Origin: Rhynchopus sp. YZ270_cl-10
Taxonomy: Eukaryota > Euglenozoa > Diplonemea > Diplonemida > Diplonemidae
DNA: 64,000 nt
Reading direction: 5' to 3'
Assembly: GCA_964035575.1 (NCBI GenBank)
Contig: OZ037896.1
Span: 496,001-560,000 of the forward strand
Part shown: positions 28,703 to 38,698 of the stretch, in pieces
How the letters are laid out: every line of letters begins with the position of its first letter
Position numbering within the stretch: position 1 is the first letter of the stretch
Notes under the pieces: generated by a model
What the model saw: only the letters and a program-made list of their open reading frames with translations
Told to the model about the DNA's origin: nothing
The model's database searches: none
Program-made: the position numbers and the translations under genes

Positions 28703-29148
28703 CTGGGGGGGGTCGAATAAAGCACGTACGTGTTTTATTAGGCGTCCCTACACTTCAGATCCTGAGGTTTGAAAAAAAAAAAAAGTTCGAAAAGGCGAAT
28801 AAAGCACGTACGTGCTTTATTCGCCTTTTCGAACTTTTTGGAAAGTTTTTCCAGTCGCAATTTTTTTTTCGATTTTTTTTTCGCCCAAGAGGTGAATTTG
28901 TTGCATTTCCGAGCCAATCCCGGCTTGTGGTGGGGGATATACGGAAAAATGGACAAAATTTCAGCGACTTAAATTTTCACAAAATACGAACTACCTTGTC
29001 ACAACACAGGAAAAGTTCAAAAAGTCGAATAAAACACGTACGTGCTTTATTCGACGCAAAAAAAAGCAAAAAACCCATTTTTCAAATGCGTGCTTTATTC
29101 GACGTACGTGCTTTATTCGAATTACCTCGTTTATTCGCCCCCCCCCAG
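28703..29148. mobile_element. MITE with GCACGTACGTGC palindromes, TA duplication
   Basis: Ends CTGGGGGGGGTCGAATAAA and TTTATTCGCCCCCCCCCAG are inverted repeats with TA on both sides (28701-28702 and 29149-29150), as in Tc1/mariner-type insertions. Near both ends are repeats of GAATAAAGCACGTACGTG. It is absent from the first duplicated block. No transposase is present. Confidence 0.8.
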
Positions 29149-29645
29149 TAAATTTCTAAAAAAAGAAAAAAAACAAAGGGGACTCCCTAAATAGGTGTAT
29201 TGTGGATAAAAAGGTTCAAAAATCACGGGTTTTCTCGGGGAAAAAAGTGGAGGAAAAAATATTATTATGGTGGGGCAGAACAGAACAGGGTTCTTTTTCT
29301 GCACTACGCAGTTGGTGCCCAATGATTTATAAAAGAAAAACAAGAGCTTTGCCCACTGTCGTTTGTACTGTCGACCTCTACAGGCCAACACTATAAAGGC
29401 TCACCAAGGAAAGGGTGTGCCTCAGTAATCGTGTTTTGCGTGCTTATTTTGTCCAATCGTCCTTCATAGGGAACGGAACACCAAACCATCAGATGGTCTC
29501 GCCATGTGCACCTAGGAGTTAGCGCTCTGATCGTTGTGTATCTCAAAGTGCAGGGCTCGGGGTGAAGTGGGTGTGGTCATAGCGTTCGCGGCTGGGTTGT
29601 CGTTCCAGGTCGTGTTGTGTGTTGCTGTGTTGCTCGCTCTGGGAA
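29149..29645. other. Spacer downstream of DUF3431-like copy 2
   Basis: From about 29280 on it matches 23440-23839, including the sequence next to the stop codon. No independent gene is seen. Confidence 0.5.
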
Positions 29646-31604
29646 TCAGTTTGGGCACGTCATCTCAGCCATTGTGAGGTTCTGACCAAAGAAGTAGTGC
29701 CAGTAGTAGTCCAGCTCCCAGTGTGTGTCCTCCCTCCCGCGCCCCTCAAGAATATAGTGTTCGTAGGTCGCCTGCAGCAGGGGCAACGACGCATTCGCCA
29801 ACGTCGCTTTCGGGACAACAAACTCCGACCCGTTGTACGCCTGCAGTGCGTCCGTCCCGTGCAGTCCAAAGTCCTTCGTACCGTGGTCTCTTGCACCCAC
29901 AAGGAACGTTGTCTTCGCCTCAAGAGAGTTCTGTGCATGGCGGGTGTCGTGGAGCGGTGTGTAGCGTGCCGCTGCAGTGGCGCACTTCGCACGCCGCAGG
30001 GCATGCTGTGCGAAGTCTGCTGTCGGCACCTCCTTGCCCTTCAGGAAGATGTACGCATCTGAGTCGGGCCGGTCCTGGTCGTTTGTAAATAGCAGGTACC
30101 CTCTGTGGTAATCGCAGTGCTGTTCGTGCCTCCACTCCTTCTCCGAGCACGCATAGGCGTGGTTGCGCACCCATATGTTGACCTCTGCAGGGAACACCGC
30201 ACGCACCTCCGCCACGTACCGCATGGCAGCCTCGTCTGCCGCCTCTCTGAAGCCTAGCACAACAGTCACCTCGGCACGCTCTTTGTTCGTCCACTGCCCC
30301 AACCTGGAGTACTGTGTCACCGGCAGACTGATGTTCTCCGGATGCTGACATTCCTTTGGGATCCCGTAGGAGGGATCAGTGACCTCCTCCTCCCCGAAAA
30401 GAAGGTGCCAGTAGAACTCCATTGCATAGTCGGTGAACTTCTGCTCAAGTCTTGCTTCGTGCAGCTCTGTGTACAAAGCGATGCTGTTCCGTTCGATCAA
30501 CTCCCGCGAGACTGCAAATTGCGCGCAGCAGAAATGCAACAATTTGTTGCCCTTCGTCGGCCCCAACCCTCCGACTGCCATGTTGTAGTCTCGCGCAAAC
30601 CGGCCGTTAACGTTGCCCCAATTGTTATGCGCATGGGACTGTGACCACCAGCCCAATGGTACATAACGCCCGATTTTTTTTTGGCACGCAACACCATCAT
30701 CAAGAAGCTCACCTAACGGAAGAGGCGAATGCCAAGAAATAAGGTGTCCGTGGACGAAGAGCGTTGTGTCGGCAGTGGGCTTAGCGGGGCTGCTTACGTC
30801 GGAAAGGTACGTCATGTAGGAGATTCCCTCACGGCAACGTGAATCGTAGCATCTGTCCACACGACGTTCCCACACGGCATAGCCCAGACCCAGCAAGGTG
30901 TCCATCGTCTTCTGGTCCGGCCTGTCTGTTCCAAGGACAACGAGACGCTCTGTGTTGTACCCCTCCCGCCACGCCCAGATGCCGTTCTCGTTGTGGTTGA
31001 AGGAGCAGTTCAGCTTCCGTAGGGTTGGGATGAGCGGGTCGAATGTGTCCTCCAGCTCTTTGTGGACAAACGTTGCCTGGCTGATGCGGTGTTGTGACTC
31101 CTCTGTGTACCCGGGGTGTGCCAGCCTCCTCATATCCTCGGTGACACGCTTTTCAATGATCGTTTGTGCTGTTTGAATTGCCTTGACATCTTCAATATCC
31201 TTCTCCACAGGACGGATTATTTGGTGGTAATAAGCACCCTTGTCTGTTGCATTAGCTGTTGCATTGGCTTCTAAAGCTCGCAACTTCTGTAGAGACTCCT
31301 CCAGTGGTGGAAGCTCCTTTTGTTTGACAATGCGAGTGTCATACACACGGTCCAAACGAATCTGAAGCAGTCTCAGCTTGATTTTAATGTTTTCGGAAAG
31401 AACGGCCGTCAGTTTTGTTTGTAACTCCATCTGCACCTCCTTCAGCGCAGTGAAATTGGCGCTAATCTGGCTTAGTTGTGTTTCAGAAAGAGGTGAATCT
31501 GCGGGGTGTAGCATAGTGCGCGGGTTTATGCGGTACCAGTTGGACCCGAACATTATCATAATCGCGACTGCGACGAGGATGAACACATGTTTTGCGGGAA
31601 CCAT
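29646..31604 (-). CDS. Type II membrane protein with two DUF3431-like domains, copy 2
   Basis: 652 residues, almost identical to the protein at 23840 apart from the stalk, where ANATANATDKG carries an extra Ala-Asn-Ala-Thr unit and the ISANFT region is shortened. Signal anchor, stalk and both domains (CCAQFAVSRE, then VVPKATLANASLPLLQ) are intact. The CCAQF form is the one most often seen in DUF3431. The close match of coding and flanking DNA to copy 1 shows a recent segmental duplication. Confidence 0.75.
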   Translation of the reverse strand: MVPAKHVFILVAVAIMIMFGSNWYRINPRTMLHPADSPLSETQLSQISANFTALKEVQMELQTKLTAVLSENIKIKLRLLQIRLDRVYDTRIVKQKELPPLEESLQKLRALEANATANATDKGAYYHQIIRPVEKDIEDVKAIQTAQTIIEKRVTEDMRRLAHPGYTEESQHRISQATFVHKELEDTFDPLIPTLRKLNCSFNHNENGIWAWREGYNTERLVVLGTDRPDQKTMDTLLGLGYAVWERRVDRCYDSRCREGISYMTYLSDVSSPAKPTADTTLFVHGHLISWHSPLPLGELLDDGVACQKKIGRYVPLGWWSQSHAHNNWGNVNGRFARDYNMAVGGLGPTKGNKLLHFCCAQFAVSRELIERNSIALYTELHEARLEQKFTDYAMEFYWHLLFGEEEVTDPSYGIPKECQHPENISLPVTQYSRLGQWTNKERAEVTVVLGFREAADEAAMRYVAEVRAVFPAEVNIWVRNHAYACSEKEWRHEQHCDYHRGYLLFTNDQDRPDSDAYIFLKGKEVPTADFAQHALRRAKCATAAARYTPLHDTRHAQNSLEAKTTFLVGARDHGTKDFGLHGTDALQAYNGSEFVVPKATLANASLPLLQATYEHYILEGRGREDTHWELDYYWHYFFGQNLTMAEMTCPN

Positions 31605-33402
31605 TTTTTTGTATGTTTCTACTGTGGGATGTGGGGGTGGGAAAGGAAACGAAAAAAAAAAGGCGGTTCGCGGAATATTTTTTTCTGCGTTTGGAGTGGT
31701 GCCACCGTGGAGGAGGAAGACGGGAAGTCCGCGGTGAGTTCGTTATAATGTAGTATATTCGCAACTCTGAGTCCGCTGCCAGCTCTGCACAAAAAATAAT
31801 CATAAAACCCCCTTTTCATCGTTTTGTTTTAGTTGGTACGCAACCAATGTCGTACGCGTGCGAATGTCCTCTTCCGTCAGAATACAGCAACCCAAGGGGG
31901 GGTCACTGAGGGGGTGATTTGAGTAATCGACGAAATGTGTAGCACAGCAAAAAAACTAACTTTGACTTGAAATACAAAAGGCCCTCTCGTGACAGTGCCT
32001 CACAATAACTAAAACTGGGGTGGTGCAGCAGGGTTTAACTGAGGGTGGTGTTTCGTGGGTTGAAAAAAAAATAACGTTTGTGGGTCGCTTTTATGTTGGG
32101 GGTTTTTATGCATGGTAGTCTGGTCGACTGTGCCAGACCCAAGACACCCAATTTTTGAATTTTTCTTGACTTTTTGCCTTTTTTTGTAGACTTTTTCCTG
32201 ACTTCTGAAAGTCAAAAGAAAAAGTCAAGAAAATTCAGGATTTTCAAAAGTCTGGCAGAGTCGGCCAGACCACTTGGCATGGGTTGTACAAAAAAAGAAT
32301 AAAAAGGGTGAAATATGATCCTAAGCCTCGCTTACATCACCTAAGAACAATAAAGGACATCACATCGCAATAAATCCGAACAACGAACCGTTGTTTTTGT
32401 AGGTACACAAAAAAAGGTGCGGAACCTGTTAGGAGGGGAAAGAAGTATTTATTTTATTTTCCCTTTCCTTCAAAACTTCACACACACACCGCTTTTTGGT
32501 TTTTGGGAGACACCACAAGGTGTGCCAGGTGCTATGAGATGCACCCCACCCTGCACCTGTTTTGTCATATTGTTCCCAATACATAGGGAAACGTTCCGCA
32601 GTCGAAGGGGCTTTTTTATTTTTTAGCGAACACAAAAACTAGCGTGTATGGAAGAAAAAGGGAGAGGAAAATACTGTTCTCAATAAAAGTGGTTACTGAA
32701 CATTACACGACTTCACACATTGCACGGACTGCACAGACTATTTTCCAGAGCAAGTACAGAAAAAACTTTTGAACAGCCTATCACAGCGATAGGGAGGATC
32801 CTTAGAGCAAATACAGGAAAATGTTTATGAGATGAACCTGAGACTTACGCTTAGTTCACCTTGAAATACAAAAAGGGATCAATAAATGACCGTAAACTAT
32901 TAAAGGAGAAGGAAATGAGGAGTTTGAAAATCGTGCAAAAAAAAACGTCTCACCGGCACATCTGGCAGACGAAGACGCACTGCGCCTGCGGTGAGTTATA
33001 TTATCAAACCCCCACAAGAGCACTTCATTGGCCTGTACACAGCCACAGAGGGAGGTTGTATCCAGGTATACAGCTCATTGCCCCAGCCAGAGCGGGATGG
33101 GGTGGGGGTGGTACGTCGTCACGTAGCGAGGTTAAGAAAGCCTTGTGTCCTTGCTGGACAGCATGAAGCAGTCCATAGCGTAACTAAGTGATTGATACAA
33201 CGCAAAAAGAAAAGTTTGTAAGATGACCCTAAGCCTCTCGTGCTTAGTCACCGTTATCGCGGAGCAACAGCTGCGATGATTTCCACAAGTTTGTTGTCAG
33301 GGAGCAAAATGTTGATATTTTTTTTTAAATTTTTGGAAGTGTAGTCACTCTGTGCAAGCTCCGCCTTGGTGGTGATGGTGGCGTGCGCGCTATCGTCAAT
33401 CG
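31605..33402. other. Intergenic: hairpin motifs and small elements, no gene seen
   Basis: Holds a CCCTCTCGTGA hairpin (about 31968-32003), H1-type hairpins at 32313-32345, 32829-32862 and 33220-33252, and an H3-type motif at 32912-33030. The small TIR element 32117-32271 is listed separately. Open frames here cross these repeats and look like chance. Confidence 0.5.
32117..32271. mobile_element. Small TIR element
   Basis: GTCTGGTCGACTGTGCCAGAC at the left (shown without its last base: GTCTGGTCGACTGTGCCAGA) pairs with GTCTGGCAGAGTCGGCCAGA at the right; the exact outer limits are unclear. The interior has a second inverted repeat of TTGACTTT/AAAGTCAA words. Confidence 0.55.
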
Positions 33403-35346
33403 CTATGCAGGACACGAGAACGGCGCCATGAGGTGTTCCTCGCCAAAGAAGTAGTGCCAGTAGTGGTCCAGCTCAGCCTCCGAGTCAGCAGGGTCCACTG
33501 TCTTCATGAGGAAATGTTCGTAGGTCGCCTGCAGCAGGGGAAACGACGCATTCGCCAACGTCGCTTTCGGGACAACAAACTCCGACCCGTTGTACGCCTG
33601 CAGTGCGTCCATCCTATGCAGTCCAAAGTCCTTCGTACCGTGGTCTCTTGCACCCACAAGGAACGTCGTCTTCGCCTCAAGAGAGTTCTGTGCATGGCGG
33701 GTGTCGTGGAGCGGTGTGTAGCGTGCCGCTGCAGTGGCGCACTTCGCACGCCGCAGGGCATGCTGTGCGAAGTCTGCTGTCGGCACCTCCTTGCCCTTCA
33801 GGAAGATGTACGCATCTGAGTCGGGCCGGTCCTGGTCGTTTGTGAAGTGGAGGTACCCTCTGTGGAAGTCGCAGTGGAGAGAGCTCTGCCACTCCTTCTC
33901 CGAGCACGCATAGGCGTGGTTGCGCACCCATATGTTGACCTCTGCAGGGAACACCGCACGCACCTCCGCCACGTACCGCATGGCAGCCTCGTCTGCCGCC
34001 TCTCTGAAGCCCAACACAACAGTCACCTCGGCACGCTCTTTGTTCGTCCACTGCCCCAACCTGGAGTACTGTGTCACCGGCAGACTGATGTTTTGCACCT
34101 TCTGGCATTCCTTCGGCACACCGAAATAGGCCTTCGTATACTCTTCCTCACCGAACATGATATGCCAGTAGAATTCCAACGCAAAGTCCGTTATTTTCAG
34201 CTCAAGTCTCGCTTCGTAGAGTTGCTGGTAAAACCCGATGCTGTTCTGTTCGATCAACTCCCGCGAGACTGCAAACTGCCCGCAGCAGAACCCTAACAAA
34301 AAGTCTCCTTTTGTGGGTCCGGACCCTCCGACTGCCATGTTGTAGTCTCGCGCAAAACGGCTGTTTGTGTTGCCCCAGATTCTATGCGCTGCGGTCTGCG
34401 ACCACCAGCCCAACGGGACATAACGTTTGGTTTTGTGAAGACACTGCATTGAGTCGGCAAGCATATCTGAAAGTGGATCCGGCTGATGCCACGACCGAAG
34501 GTGACCGTGAATGAAGAGAAGTGAAGAGGCATTCGGCTTTGCCGGGCTGCTTGCGTCTGCTAAAAACCCAAGATAGGAGATTCCCTCACGGCACACCCGA
34601 TCATTGCACGTATCCTGCCTGCGACCCCACACCACATAACCACGTTGCACCAGATACTGAAGGGCAGTCTCCTCAACATGCCCTGTACCAAGCACAACCA
34701 ATACATTGGTGCGATGCGCACCCCGCCATACCCACCATCCATTTGCGTTGTAATTATAAGAGCATCCGAGTTTGTCAAACATATCGAACAGAGCGGTGCT
34801 GTATGTGGGGCGTCTGCGTTTGTATGTTTCGCTGGAATTTGCGGGAGGGGGAGATGGGTAGGTGAGGGCACGGAGTTCGGATGTGACTCTTGCTTCGATG
34901 ACGTCTTGCGCGAGCTTGATGGAGACAGCGTCGCGAAGTGCGTTGCGTGCATCAACGCTTTGGATGGTGGGGGGCCCACCTTGGGGGAAGCGACGTACTT
35001 CAGCTTCGAGGAGAGGGATCAGGCGTTTCTTCGCCTCTCGGGTGTCGTGGACTCTGTCAAGGCGGGTCTGGAGGAGCTGCATCTTTATGCTCTTGATCTG
35101 TGTCGTAATGTCGGTGGAGGACATCGCATTGCGTGGTGACTGCGCGATCCTCAGCTCCGCCACCTCCTGTCGCAGTGCTGCCAGCTCTTTCTCGACGGTG
35201 AGGGTAGCTTTGGTGTTGCCGCGATGGGCGGTGCGGGAGTAGGAGATGCTCGGTCCCGAGTGCTGCAAATACAACAAAAACGCTACCAAAATAAACGGAC
35301 TCCCAAACTTAACATACCGCCCTCGTGAGGAGTTGTTCAGCAACAT
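33403..35346 (-). CDS. Type II membrane protein with two DUF3431-like domains, copy 3 (mosaic)
   Basis: 647 residues from the ATG at 35346 (MLLNNSSRGRY). The upstream in-frame ATG at 35409 would translate through a hairpin motif and a T tract and is rejected. A signal anchor (SPFILVAFLLYLQ) lies about 17 residues in, then a stalk with LLQTRLDRVHDTREAKK. Domain 1 has LLFIHGHLRSWH and CCGQFAVSRE; domain 2 ends with DHYWHYFFGE. The N-terminal half is clearly diverged from copies 1 and 2. From about VTQYSRLGQWTNKE to TYEH the protein and DNA are nearly identical to them. That pattern indicates gene conversion of the second domain. Confidence 0.75.
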   Translation of the reverse strand: MLLNNSSRGRYVKFGSPFILVAFLLYLQHSGPSISYSRTAHRGNTKATLTVEKELAALRQEVAELRIAQSPRNAMSSTDITTQIKSIKMQLLQTRLDRVHDTREAKKRLIPLLEAEVRRFPQGGPPTIQSVDARNALRDAVSIKLAQDVIEARVTSELRALTYPSPPPANSSETYKRRRPTYSTALFDMFDKLGCSYNYNANGWWVWRGAHRTNVLVVLGTGHVEETALQYLVQRGYVVWGRRQDTCNDRVCREGISYLGFLADASSPAKPNASSLLFIHGHLRSWHQPDPLSDMLADSMQCLHKTKRYVPLGWWSQTAAHRIWGNTNSRFARDYNMAVGGSGPTKGDFLLGFCCGQFAVSRELIEQNSIGFYQQLYEARLELKITDFALEFYWHIMFGEEEYTKAYFGVPKECQKVQNISLPVTQYSRLGQWTNKERAEVTVVLGFREAADEAAMRYVAEVRAVFPAEVNIWVRNHAYACSEKEWQSSLHCDFHRGYLHFTNDQDRPDSDAYIFLKGKEVPTADFAQHALRRAKCATAAARYTPLHDTRHAQNSLEAKTTFLVGARDHGTKDFGLHRMDALQAYNGSEFVVPKATLANASFPLLQATYEHFLMKTVDPADSEAELDHYWHYFFGEEHLMAPFSCPA

Positions 35347-35377
35347 TGTATTTTTTCCTTTTTTCTTGAAAACTAAT

Positions 35378-35412
35378 ATTAGTGTAGACACACCGAAGAT
35401 GAACTGCACTCT
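35378..35412 (+). other. Hairpin motif of family H2 in the leader of DUF3431-like copy 3
   Basis: TTAGTGTAGACACACCGAAG followed by ATGAACTGCACTCTA: AGTG pairs with CACT, and the inner words GTAGACAC and GATGAACT are those of the other H2 copies. It lies about 35 bases upstream of the chosen start codon. Confidence 0.55.
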
Positions 35413-35506
35413 ATTTTTTCTTTTTTAGCTACCTCCGGTCTGTGCTGAGGGGGTGTGAGGGGGGGAGAGAGAGAGGGTGGATTTCACAAAGTTCTAAAAA
35501 AGCGTA

Positions 35507-35759
35507 CCTACCCTCCCCCGTGTATATGTCCGGACCCATTTTGATGTGTATATGTCCGGCACTTTTCTGAAAATGTTCCGGACATATACACATATGAGCG
35601 GAGATGCCCCGCCAACGTACCGGACGGAAAGCTCGGAATGGGTCTTTACCGCTGTACACTGTAGTATACTACCTGCGTATATGTCCGAAACACGTGTATA
35701 TGTCCGAGCCTCGGCCAATACGGACATATGCACAGGACATATACACGGGGGAGGGTAGG
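35507..35759. mobile_element. MITE with GTGTATATGTCC arrays, TA duplication
   Basis: Perfect inverted ends CCTACCCTCCCCCGTGTATA... and complement, flanked by TA on both sides (35505-35506 and 35760-35761). GTGTATATGTCC or its complement recurs about eight times, mostly near the ends. No coding sequence is present. Confidence 0.85.
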
Positions 35760-36891
35760 TACTTCAAAAAATGAAGATCCGTTTTTGTTTTGATAACCTA
35801 GAACCGGTCAAAGGGAAAGATCGGGAGTTTCAAGAAAAGGGGGGGCATTTACTTTTATAGAATATAGCTTAAACTAAGGGTTCTATCGGGGGGGATGTGG
35901 TGGGGGAGAGGAGGGGAGAAACCTACGTGCAGGTTGAGCATTGTGGAGAGAGTGCATTCGTTCGGGACCAGAGGGATTGTTCTTGCTTTGTGTTCTGTTT
36001 TTTTTTGTGTGGAAGTGACTAGTCCCTAGCAGTTCAGGGAAATAGCAGATGTTTCAGTACCGTTCATCTGCCCATAACTCCAAAGCCCCTAGTGTGTTTT
36101 CCATAAAAGGGATTCATTTTTCTGGAAAACATGGGACAAAAAAAAAAGCACAAAAAGTGGTTTTTTTTTTGGCCCTTCTCGAGCCATTAACTCTAACCCA
36201 GGAGGGAGGATGGGGGGAAAGTGAAGTTGATATTGCAAAACGCCTCTGGGGCGCGGTTACCGAACCCCCGGAGTGTTGCACCTTTGGGTGTTGTTGACAA
36301 AGGTAAACTGTAAGCAGGCCACACACAGCCATTTTCCCGCAATAGTAACTCTGGTTTTGGCATTACGATGAACACACATCTTTTAAAAAAAATACATCGA
36401 TTTTGCCAATGCACAGGCGCCTAGAGACATTAACAACACTGTTCTGGCACCCTTGTGCATCGACAGTTTCCCCTCCTTCCACCAAGAGGCGGGTTCTGTA
36501 CAAAAGCAATGTCACTTGTTTTGGAGAGGCTAGACACTACAGAACGGCTACACCTCGTTCCCCCCAAAAAGAGTGTGGCAGACGAGACTAGGGTACTCCT
36601 TCATGTGTTGCGCTTCATATCGGGGTGTGTGCACAAGGGGGAAATAAATAAAAAAATAAAAAGAGAAGTTGAAAGTGCAAAACGCCTCACCGTTCATCGG
36701 CGGACGCAGGGCACTGGTTTTCTGCGGATTATCGAACCCCAGAGAACACTTCGTTGGTATGCACTAAAAATAAAAAAACAAAGCTAGCCTTTCCCCTGCT
36801 ATTCCTGCAGATCAATTTACCTTTTTTTGCTGATTTTTTTTTTTCTTCTTTTTTGCATCTATCCTGATCATTCTTTTTTTTCCTTCATTTT
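35760..36891. other. Intergenic with two H3-type motifs, no gene seen
   Basis: Diverged H3 motif at 36224-36290 (CTC-GGGGCGCGGTTACCGAACCCCC-GAG) and a fuller one at 36665-36764. The rest is AT-rich with T tracts near the RING gene's stop. No supported gene. Confidence 0.5.
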
Positions 36892-38395
36892 TCATTGCTC
36901 CTCTTCCACGGAAGGCGTGCTTCGCGCAGACGCGCCGTCATCGAAGGTGACTGGACAGTCATCCTCTGGCACCACAGGCTCGTCATCCTCTTCTGCGTCG
37001 GGCAGTTCAGCGATTTGGGTAGTGCCAAACCCATGGCACAGTGGACACTCAAGGGCAACGAAGTGGAGCGGAACCTGAATAAAGTGGAGATGGTACAGTA
37101 CAAATAATGGGAAATTGTAAGATGAACGTGCCTCTAATGCACATCACCCGTGCAAAGAAACGAAACGTTTAGCATACCTCACTCTTCTCCAGACAGTCGT
37201 TGCAGAGGATTTCAACACGCTTCTTCTTGTACTCCTTTGGCATGACGTTGAACGCAACCTCGCGCCTGATAGTATCGAACACCTCAGGGGCAAACGTCTT
37301 CTTGCACACAGGGCACGCGAACTTCGCAGACAGGACCATGTTCCTTCGGCAAGGTGTCTGTAGTGAGGTACATTGGAGGGGGGAAAAAAACACACATACA
37401 TGAATCTGATGCCCGCACGGCAGCGGAGAGACCGGGTTAATCGATGAGTGGAGCAGCTCGAGACAGCACGAACAGAGTGCTGTTGTGTCGGTCACGACGC
37501 AGGAGTGTCCTTGGCGCTCCCCGGCGGCACCCTTTGGCCAGCACATGTTGCAGGTCGAGCAGTGGAAGTAGTCGTCACGCGAGAGGCCGTGAGGGGCCAC
37601 ACGGCAGAGACCACAGTCGGCACAGTGCCAGATGTAGTTTTCTTTGTGGGTGGGGGGGATGTCCACCCAGAGGTGGCAGGTATCACAGTAATAGTCCGCA
37701 AAGGAGTTGGTGCAGTCCTCGTTCTGGCACTCTTTAGACGGCGGCTGGTCGGTCTGGCAGAAGCCACATTGTATACGCGACACCGCAAACCGGTCTAACA
37801 CATGCCCTGCCCTTTCATCATGACACAGCCGGCAGTTGCTCAGCACGTCGCATTCTGGGCAGTACATCCGACACCTTCTGGTGTAGTGCTTGCACCCTAA
37901 GAAGGTGGACTCCTGCATCACATCGGCCTCTGCACGCTTGCGCTCTGCTTCGAAGGCTGCCACCTTCGCACGCACCTCCTCACGCACCGCTTCAGCGTTC
38001 GGGACGTGCGCTGCGAAGAGGGGGTCTTCAGCGAGAAGCAGTATTCGTCCGCAGTCGTGCTCTGCCGATAGACTGTTGCCGAGAGACTCATCGGCGGAGA
38101 TGCGTACCCGCAACGCAAGGTAGCTGCAGTGCACGGTGCCCGCGGTGACGGCAGGTGTGAGGAGCAACGCCTTCGTTGCCGCCTCCTTGCACGCCTGGTG
38201 GTTCCCCTTCTGATATTCGCACTGCGCCGTCCCAACTAGACACCGTGCACGCAACGTCTGCGCACCAGGCTCCCCATGCGGAATCGTTTCAAGGACATGA
38301 GAGAAAAGCCCCTGGGCCTCCGAGTGCTTGCCCCCGAGCACTGCCGCCTCCCCAGCTGCAGTGGCCTCTTCAGGGCTGCCCTCAAAGAGGGACAT
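36892..38395 (-). CDS. CHY/CTCHY/RING zinc-finger E3 ubiquitin ligase (Pirh2-like), three exons
   Basis: Exons 37400-38395, 37178-37357 and 36892-37074 give 452 residues. Intron 1 is only 42 bp (GTATGT..CAG); intron 2 is 103 bp (GTATGC..CAG). The start is the ATG at 38395, since upstream in-frame sequence is spacer repeat. In order: TPR-like helices (about 1-110), a CHY finger (GCKHYTRRCRMYCPEC), a CTCHY finger (YYCDTCHLW..YFHCSTCNMCW), a RING finger and a C-terminal zinc ribbon. Splicing intron 1 restores the RING spacing (CGHQIHTPCRRN..CPVC). Splicing intron 2 joins ILCNDCLEKSE to VPLHFVALECPLCHGF, the ribbon typical of this family. It ends in an acidic tail. It probably ubiquitinates nuclear or cytosolic targets. 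Without splicing the frame would stop inside the ribbon. Confidence 0.92.
37119..37149 (-). other. Hairpin motif H1 inside intron 2 of the RING gene
   Basis: On the transcript strand: GGGTGATGTGC, loop ATTAGAG, GCACG, then TTCATCTT. It fills the middle of the 103-bp intron, about 28 bases after the donor and 44 before the acceptor. Confidence 0.6.
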
Positions 38396-38512
38396 AGACT
38401 GCCCGATGGTGTGTCTTTTGTTCTGTTTGTTTTTTTTGTGATAAAACGACAAGAATTGGGGGAGGGACTGTTTGGTGGTTGGAGTTGAGGGTTGAGGGGG
38501 GGAATGGAAGGG

Positions 38513-38690
38513 TTGTGCTTCGTGTGCAAAAGCCACAGCACAACGGCGCGGTCTCCATTGCCAACCCACTCCCACAACGAGAGATGTGCAGTTATCTGTA
38601 CGTATCTTCCCACATGGAGTTACCCAGGCAAGGTGCAGGAAAGGGGAGGGGGATTAGATGGCATCTTTCCGTTGTGGAAATGGGTTCAAA
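38513..38690 (+). repeat. WD-unit spacer repeat, copy 4
   Basis: Same sequence as 9637-9828. Here it lies between the E3 ligase leader and the 3' end of WD copy D, and it produces a false N-terminal extension of the ligase frame. Confidence 0.8.
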
Positions 38691-38698
38691 ACATAGGT

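Noticed and set aside
22144-33252. CRISPR array from the recurring hairpins
   Set aside because: Copies are dispersed, irregularly spaced, with variable arms, in a eukaryotic intron-bearing context.
38396-38575. N-terminal extension of the E3 ligase (MGVGWQWRPRR..)
   Set aside because: It is encoded by the WD-unit spacer repeat and leader; the ATG at 38395 starts the conserved part.
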